From NCBI GenBank assembly GCA_022393335.1, contig JAJEKB010020725.1:276051-340050 (forward strand): DNA of 64,000 bases, in the 5' to 3' direction. The stretch is from Macrotrachela quadricornifera. Lineage: Eukaryota; Rotifera; Eurotatoria; Philodinida; Philodinidae. The translations under genes were made by a program, and so were the position numbers. This document shows, piece after piece, positions 58,801 through 64,000 of this stretch. Below the pieces are notes generated by a model. That model saw only the letters and a program-made list of their open reading frames with translations, searched no databases and had not been told where the DNA came from. Each line of letters starts with the position of its first letter. The first letter of the stretch is position 1.

Positions 58801-59851
58801 ACAAAGTAAAAAAGAATTTATCTTAGGCCTGAAAACATTACTTCAATCATTTTCTAAAAATCAACGTGTGTTGGTAGTTGGTGATCTAAATGAAAATAGC
58901 TTGCAATCACATTCGAAAACTATTGAAGCGATCATGCAAGAATTTGGTTTTATCAATATATACCATAATATACCTACGACAACCGACATGACAAGTCTCG
59001 ATTGTATTTTTGCCAACTTCTCGATTGAAGACAATCAGACTCGAGCAGTTACAAAAACCTTTTATAGTTATCACGATGCAATTACAATATCTGTGAAAAT
59101 GGATACTTCAATAAGTGATAATACTATGCAAACTAATTCTATTGATGACAATATACATCGAATGGAAACACATGTTTCTACAAATTCAAGCATTTCATTC
59201 GATTCAAATAAAAGAAAAAAACAGAATTGTCAAGAAAAGTACAATGAGCAAGATGCTAAAAAAAGCAAAAATAGTTTTTCTACATCGCAACAATCAGTCA
59301 AATATCATATCTCTAAACGTGAATTAGATTTTCTTTCGAATTTAAAAAAATTTGTACCTAATGCACGAGAATACAATGGACTGATGAAAACAAAGAATAT
59401 TTTTGAACAACTTGCTAATATCGGTTTGAGAAAAGTTAATGTGATGGCAGATGGTAATTGTTTTTTTCGTGCCATTTCATTGCAACTTCTTGGTCATGAG
59501 AATAATCATATGACATTCAGACATGATGCAATCAGATATCTTGATGCAAACAAATCTGATTTTGAGGCATTTATTCCAGATAATTGTCATGATATCGACG
59601 ATTATATTTTTTGTATGAGTAAAAATGGTACCTATGCAGATCATTTATCAATTTTGGCCACGGCAGTATCTATTAATCAGAATATTATCATTCACGAATT
59701 AGGCCAACGACCCTTACTAATACCGGGATATGACTACATTGATGAACAAATTCATGTTTTGTATAATCCCCATAATCTTCATTACGATGGTGTTTGTCAA
59801 AACAATGGGAGACAACCGATTTTATCCTTTGAAAATTTTGTAACCACGTAG
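55820..59851 (+). CDS. Helentron Rep tyrosine region, Pif1 helicase, endonuclease, OTU
   Basis: 1343 codons. [20 protein letters not shown] carries the two-Tyr Rep motif (Y81, Y86). Helicase: Walker A GGAGTGKS (430-437), Walker B FVDEVS (522-527), GDFYQCAP (563-570), late motif [15 protein letters not shown] (795-809). An endonuclease/exonuclease/phosphatase-like domain follows: QNIEG (881-885), VETW (E909), GDLNEN (D1022, N1024), LDCIF (D1061), YHDA (H1085). The C-terminus is an OTU cysteine protease: [11 protein letters not shown] (D1211, C1214) and LHYDGV (H1321). Helicase and Rep drive replication, EN is linked to target or donor cleavage in Helentrons, and the OTU role is unknown. Ends in TAG. 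All catalytic residues look preserved. Confidence 0.93.
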   Translation: MNATMSTVEKEKMLTWSDFDNLLAKYNWTYDDYEQALRMVHNRPIIIHKREPNARWVNQYNEELLRAWNGNMDIQFVLDPYACAKYLMSYTTKPEREMSLLLETTHKECREGNMSVREEMKKLTGTFFNHRQVSVQEAIYRATKMPLTYSSRGFVFVPAHSNSCKFLKSPSILKQMDPDDDNIYMSNLADKYFDRPVDPEFDICMADFASEYEIISINKNIKNPKTPIKQLQTLSFAIKKRCNRKAIIRYPYFNKETDKENYYENLLCLYLPIRSRDNLIKPYELFYQTAEVFDNQQQSIRKVKNIVHQNRKKYETHLNEMDEMESLYNELSLNMKEDAWAEIVANKEKENTWSIEIEQEDNPDFNIIHKRRNKNTSMDLKQTYFSTDEMRPLLESMNEEQQQIFYHVREWCIKRLHSADVEPLRLFITGGAGTGKSHLLKCLHYEATKIFSRKKHLQPDENIDEIHTLITAFTGAAAMNVGGVTIHSAFGIGTQRNNLSENLSSEKLNSYRCKLGTLKLLFVDEVSLIQAGLWGAMHSRLTQIMGIHSNTSIFGNVGIIAIGDFYQCAPVASLSIYSSLLWSDHFECVELKINERQKTNLFFSQMLNRIRKLKKKDDMTKEDRDALQKCHQRYLNSEYDPEALHLFAKNIQVDAHNERMIEKICTDIRTFYEVDAIGKEIKPDESKNRKRECKPIRLAKNARVMITKNICVSDGLANGVRGRIVGFVENDKKEVSHILIKCDSPTVGHIHRVTCPHCHNRDTICVIRESDSIDRQDFDLRSKKGTKQFPLRLSWAMTIHKAQGITVDEIVISSKDLFGSGMGYTALSRVRTLEGLFLIDLHFDKFYCDEKVEKILSQMKSMRKQPSIFQDNSQYVNILFQNIEGLNTNFNALRSHHITKQADLICLVETWIERKNETNKFQIEGYTSLHQTRSDSFTLTHPLQSKKRGGVTVYIRNNININQIKTSTSLNIEHIIIDLEQQKLVVITCYRSPEQSKKEFILGLKTLLQSFSKNQRVLVVGDLNENSLQSHSKTIEAIMQEFGFINIYHNIPTTTDMTSLDCIFANFSIEDNQTRAVTKTFYSYHDAITISVKMDTSISDNTMQTNSIDDNIHRMETHVSTNSSISFDSNKRKKQNCQEKYNEQDAKKSKNSFSTSQQSVKYHISKRELDFLSNLKKFVPNAREYNGLMKTKNIFEQLANIGLRKVNVMADGNCFFRAISLQLLGHENNHMTFRHDAIRYLDANKSDFEAFIPDNCHDIDDYIFCMSKNGTYADHLSILATAVSINQNIIIHELGQRPLLIPGYDYIDEQIHVLYNPHNLHYDGVCQNNGRQPILSFENFVTT

Positions 59852-59995
59852 ATATTGTTTACAACGAATATCAATTTAGTTTGAAGTTAAAAACAAAATT
59901 TTTTTTAACTATATTTTTTTCATAAATAAGCACAAACTTTAAAAAATCGAATAATAAATATCCTTTAAATTTCATCCCATTTCTACTTTAATCTT

Positions 59996-60056
59996 TTGTC
60001 TCTTTCTCTATCTCTCTCTGTCTCTTTATCTCTCTGTCTCTCTCTATGTCTGTAGC
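59996..60056. repeat. CT-rich microsatellite
   Basis: Imperfect TCTCTCTG/TCTCTT runs, within 150 bp of the Helentron stop. May or may not belong to the 3' end of the element. Confidence 0.7.
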
Positions 60057-60169
60057 GAAATCTTGGAATCTTATTAAATCGTATATCTTCTTCATTAATT
60101 CAATCATCAGATAATGAATAATAATAATAATAAGAATATATAAATATGTCAATGATTAAATGTCATTAT

Positions 60170-61350
60170 AGGCAAACTTCAAATGCATTTTCCTCGTCAA
60201 AATCTCAATTATCTTCATCAGATGCTCGAACTATATTTAATAATCAATTAACTTGAAATAATTGCAAATCTCAAACAAATACATGCCATTTATGTACAAA
60301 AAAAAATTCCATTCAAATAATTATTGACAACTACATATGATTAATAAACATCAAATTAAATCAGTTAATACAGAACGCTCAACTAATATTAATGATCTTA
60401 TTCAAACAACTAATGAATTATTTTACACAAATATTATTAAAACAAATTCGAAACAAATGAAACAACGCACAATCTTATTAAAGCATTGTCACCTACTCAA
60501 CTAAACACTTTATCAGTTATTTTACCAATTGTCGATATTTATATTACTGCTAAATTGGTTCATCAAGTTGCATATGACATTTGTCACAAGGTAAATTATC
60601 AATCAAGTTTATTTCATCATTTATATTGATTTTTAGAAAGTAGCTAATAAATACTTTCTTAAACCAGATAAACTAAAAGTTTATGATGTTCAAAGTAATT
60701 GAAGTGTAATTAATTCACCAAAAGATTCGAATGAAAATAATAAAGAAGAATCAATTGATAAAAGTCCAAATCAACTTATTGTCGATCAAATGAAAAGAAA
60801 ACGAACTGCATCGCCAATTCCAGATCCATTAAATACATCTTTTAAAATAATTCTTGCAATTATTAATCAATCAAACAAACAATTATCACAGGTTATATTC
60901 GATCTTTCCTCAAAAACATTTCCATCAAAATTTCTTCATGTTCATCTTACTAATGTACATGGAAATTCAACAATCAAATTCAACATTCAATGGAACACTT
61001 ACAACAAACAATAACAATCAAAATCAATTCATCAATAATACAATTAAACGAACAATAACTAATGAAAATAATTCAATTTGTTTAAAACAAACAGCACAAA
61101 TACAATTACATGTTCTTTGTCAAGTATGCATGAAGGTTGGTTTAATTATTTTTCTATAAATATATCTAGACAATAGAATCGATCGGTTTTTAGAAATTAT
61201 CTAATAATCACTTCTTACGTACATATATTGTTAATGTTCATAATATTAATATGCGTGATTTTCGATTAATACAAGAACAATCCACCTGTGAATTATTTTC
61301 AAATTCTTCAAATAAACAAATCTTATCTTCTTCAACACCAGAATAATAAA
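60170..61350 (+). pseudogene. Unrecognised decayed gene with introns
   Basis: Several linked coding-like blocks on the plus strand. LSPTQLNTLSVILPIVDIYI runs on into TAKLVHQVAYDICHK (60,480-60,591), ending at a GT. KVANKYFLKPDKLKVYDVQ follows the next AG (60,639 on). QMKRKRTASPIPDPLNTSF is next, then a frame change near 60.96 kb, and finally an exon with IVNVHNINMRDFRLIQEQS. An intron of about 47 bp fits between the first two. Stops (for example TGA at 60,700) interrupt the frame. I cannot assign a family; the RKR-SP motif suggests a nuclear protein, which is only a guess. Confidence 0.4.
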
Positions 61351-62403
61351 TGCAACTGATACCGAAATGAGTTTAAACGAAAGATTAATTACAAAATGAA
61401 AGTGAATTAAATAGATCAAATGCTCAAAGAATTAATAGTAATAAATATGAAAATATTTGTTCATCTAATTCTAAGAATTCAAATCAATCATTATGTATGC
61501 AACTATTCCTTATTTAAAGTGATAATCATTTATATAAAAACCTATTTATCTCATGTATAGTTTATTTACCTTGTGATCATCGTATTACAAAAGCATTTCA
61601 CATATCTTTAAGATCACAACGTATTCATAATACAACAAATACAAATACTGATTAAATTTCAAACTTCATTTGTTTTTTTTTTTTTAACTCACATTCAGAT
61701 ATACATTCTTTTTCCTTTTTTCCATGTTTTCCTCTAATGTATGTATATTGAGGAAACCTACACATTTATTCTATCGAACGCTTTCTGGTAAATCTTCTTT
61801 TTTTTTATTTATTCGCAATGATCTCTCCTTTATCTTATATTTGGATATCACTTGAGTGAACATAATGAACAAATCTTCTTGACACACTTCATCTGTATCA
61901 ATACAAAATCCATCTGTATGTGTACAATTTTTTCTATACGTGAACGTCTGTCTTTCAAAAAACCAACAAGCTTTTTTTCTCTCATGACAAATAAACAATA
62001 ATTATATCAATAGATTTGGTTAAAATTTTATCTGTTTTCTTTTTCTTCGTTTCTCCTCTATTTCTAAACAAAAAAATCATTCTCTCCTTGTATTTCGTTT
62101 TATTATTGATTTAAACTGTTAATTAGAAATGTAACAAAAACCTTTTTTTTTCCTATTCGTTATACGCGCCATTCCTATGATGTTCGAAAACATCTAATTG
62201 AAAATTCTTGCTTTCATTCTCGGAATATCTAATTACTGCTTCGCATTTCGCTTCTACTTCTTTCTACTTTCATTGTTGTTATCATCTATTAAAATATTCC
62301 GATTCACGACGAAATAAATCGGTAAGATTGTTTTTTTTTGGATTTCATTACATCCTCTATCATCAACATATTTTTCCTTAGTTTAATCGCAATTGAACAA
62401 TAA
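61351..62403. other. Intergenic; 5' flank of the RPA-like gene
   Basis: T-rich low-complexity sequence. A 75-codon minus-strand frame (61,771-61,998) with several Cys was considered but is unsupported. No promoter motif could be named. Confidence 0.4.
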
Positions 62404-63657
62404 ATGTCGACTACATTGTCAATGAATGATTCGATAACTGGTTATATTACGAATGTTTCAAATGAAAATAAAAAGAGAAAATATTACCTAAAATTTACTA
62501 TGCAATCGGAAAACAATCAACAGATTGATGGTTGGATATTTAGTTCTTTAACTGGAATTTTAACAACTCCACTGGGTATCGCAATTACAAATTCGTTGAA
62601 AAATCACACAGGTTTACGTATATGGGGCAAAATTGAGAATGTCAATGGTAAGTTGAATATGACATTATCCAAGAAATAAAAAAAAAAAACAATTGCGCAA
62701 ATGAACTTTTATGACTATCAATTATAGGTTTAACTGTCTTTAAAACTCAATCTTGGGCGAATCATCAAAAAGTGAATCTTGGATTTTTATTTGAAGGTGC
62801 AGCAAATCCTATAACATCAATTAAAAATGCACTCATATCAATCGAACCTTGTACTATACAAGCTTACATAATTGATATTCGACCAAGTACAAAATTCGAT
62901 ATTGATTCAACAACATACAAAAATACGTTCGTATTGATTGGCGATGAAAGTGGAACAACATTCTTGGCAGCAAATGAATTACCTGAAGGTGCATTTCAAA
63001 TTGAACAAAACTATGAAATAACACAAATTCGTCGAAAAATGTTCAATGGTGCACCAATTCTAACTACCACAATAAATACAAATATTTCATCATGTACAAA
63101 GGTAAATAAATGAACATATCGATTTAACAAGCGTTGTTTAATTATTTATTTCTAGTCGATTAACGCTGATGTTACTGAAGTAAATTCAACACTTGGTATG
63201 AATTTGTCAGAGATGAAAACTGTTATTTCACCAATTCAAGAGATCGGAAATATTGCTCGGTCGTATGTATGTTCGACATGCAAAGGTGATTTCGTAGAAG
63301 TTAATGGTGCCGCCACATTGGTTTATTGTCAAAAATGTCAGCGACATAGTTTTAAAAAGAAGATTAATCAAAATATGTCGACTACAATTGCAATTAAAGA
63401 TGGTGAGTAAAAAAAAAAGAACAACCAATAGCATCACAAGGATAAAATTTATCATTAATTGATTTTAATGTAATTTAGGTGAAGAGAAAATTATAATTGC
63501 AGTGTTTGGATCTATTCTTCAACAACTTTTCAATCTTGTTGGTGTTTCTACTTCATCAACTGATACCGAAATTGCTGTGGCTTTACTTTCGGATGAGAAT
63601 TTTCGTTTCGAATACGACGAGTTAAGAAAAAAACTTATCTCTGTATCAAAACCTTAA
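62404..63657 (+). CDS. RPA1-like triple OB-fold ssDNA-binding protein, 347 residues
   Basis: Four exons: 62,404-62,647, 62,728-63,101, 63,156-63,402 and 63,479-63,657. All introns are GT-AG (54-80 bp) and every phase agrees, giving 1044 nt ending in TAA. Three OB-like parts are visible. DSITGYITNVSNENKKRKYY lies in the first and CTIQAYIIDIRPSTKFDI in the second. The third contains a zinc ribbon CSTCKGDF...VYCQKCQRH, like DNA-binding domain C of RPA1. Such proteins bind single-stranded DNA in replication and repair. It lies 2.5 kb downstream of the Helentron on the same strand; some Helitrons carry RPA-like genes, but introns argue for a host gene here. No lesion seen. Confidence 0.82.
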
Positions 63658-64000
63658 CAAAACAAAAAACAAAACAATCAGTTTAACCAATTCCATCGTT
63701 TTCATTTCTCGTAAGTATATATCCACAAATAAAAACCACTTTAATATGTAAGAAATATTTTCTCTTTTATAGTGAAATCATTACAATCACCATCATTCAC
63801 CAAGAAGAAATACAAATTGTTTTTAAAATAATAATTTATCTTTCATTTCTTTCTTGTTTTTCATGAACATTTATCAATCATTTACATATATAAACAATAT
63901 TATTCATCAATAAAAGAGAAGAAGTTATTGATATAATCATTGGTTTGAGTCTCTTTCAGATAGTATTTCGATTTGATTCATTCATTACAAATTCAATTAT
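63658..64000. other. 3' flank of the RPA-like gene
   Basis: AT-rich; AATAAA-like words occur near 63.73 and 63.91 kb and could serve polyadenylation. No other feature seen before the window ends. Confidence 0.45.

Larger units (their letters stand above)
52015..59851 (+). mobile_element. Helentron-type Helitron (coding part)
   Basis: Three frames in series encode a zinc/DUF6570-like N-terminal protein, an HUH replication initiator and a Pif1 helicase, followed by an endonuclease and an OTU domain. Extra EN and OTU domains are typical of Helentrons. Two breaks separate the parts: a MITE-like insertion (53,549-54,649) and a one-base slip in an A run at 55,811-55,817. True element ends were not located. 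Confidence 0.9.

Noticed and set aside
1..64000. CRISPR array, operons, ribosome-binding sites
   Set aside because: Spliced genes and eukaryotic transposons make this nuclear eukaryotic DNA; no repeat-spacer array was seen.

Overview
The window looks like nuclear DNA of a small invertebrate, most probably a bdelloid rotifer. This is inferred from about 30% GC, 50-80 bp GT-AG introns, metazoan gene families (BRAT-type TRIM-NHL, VPS13, DNA-PKcs, cadherin, acid lipase, ABCB), FG-GAP/VCBS repeat coding and a eukaryotic assimilatory nitrate reductase relic, a combination typical of bdelloids. No species can be named. It reads like an accessory, transposon-rich, possibly subtelomeric region: most recognisable host genes are broken, and the largest intact reading frames belong to transposons.

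Layout. 1-4.5 kb: a possible hAT end made of CCCGAA hexamers, gene-free AT-rich DNA and a 525-bp foldback element. 4.5-14 kb: a decayed nitrate reductase, an open trypsin-like protease frame whose 5' end lies in a near-perfect 399-bp inverted repeat, a TPR fragment, a 102-bp hAT MITE and three small hypothetical genes. 14-25.5 kb: relics of VPS13, a multi-pass membrane protein, BRAT, DNA-PKcs, a TTF/hAT-like protein and an FG-GAP protein. 25.5-35.7 kb: about 10 kb of AT-rich DNA without recognisable genes. 35.7-37 kb: cadherin and ABCB fragments. 37.5-43.1 kb: an F-box gene split by a very young Ty3/gypsy LTR retrotransposon (5-bp target duplication). 43-52 kb: an intact small multi-exon gene, a ~110-bp repeat array, a KDM3-like relic, a decayed acid lipase with a second 3' remnant, and two tandem copies of a short repeat. 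52-59.9 kb: a Helentron-type Helitron (zinc/DUF6570-like ORF, HUH Rep, Pif1 helicase, endonuclease, OTU), itself split by a MITE-like insertion with a 400-bp gap. 60-64 kb: an unrecognised decayed gene and an intact four-exon RPA-like triple-OB-fold gene.

Relationships. The genes do not form one pathway. The common theme is decay and insertion: nested transposons, foldback and inverted-repeat elements, and stop codons that mostly look like C-to-T changes at CGA, CAA or CAG. Families were assigned by reading motifs, not by database search.
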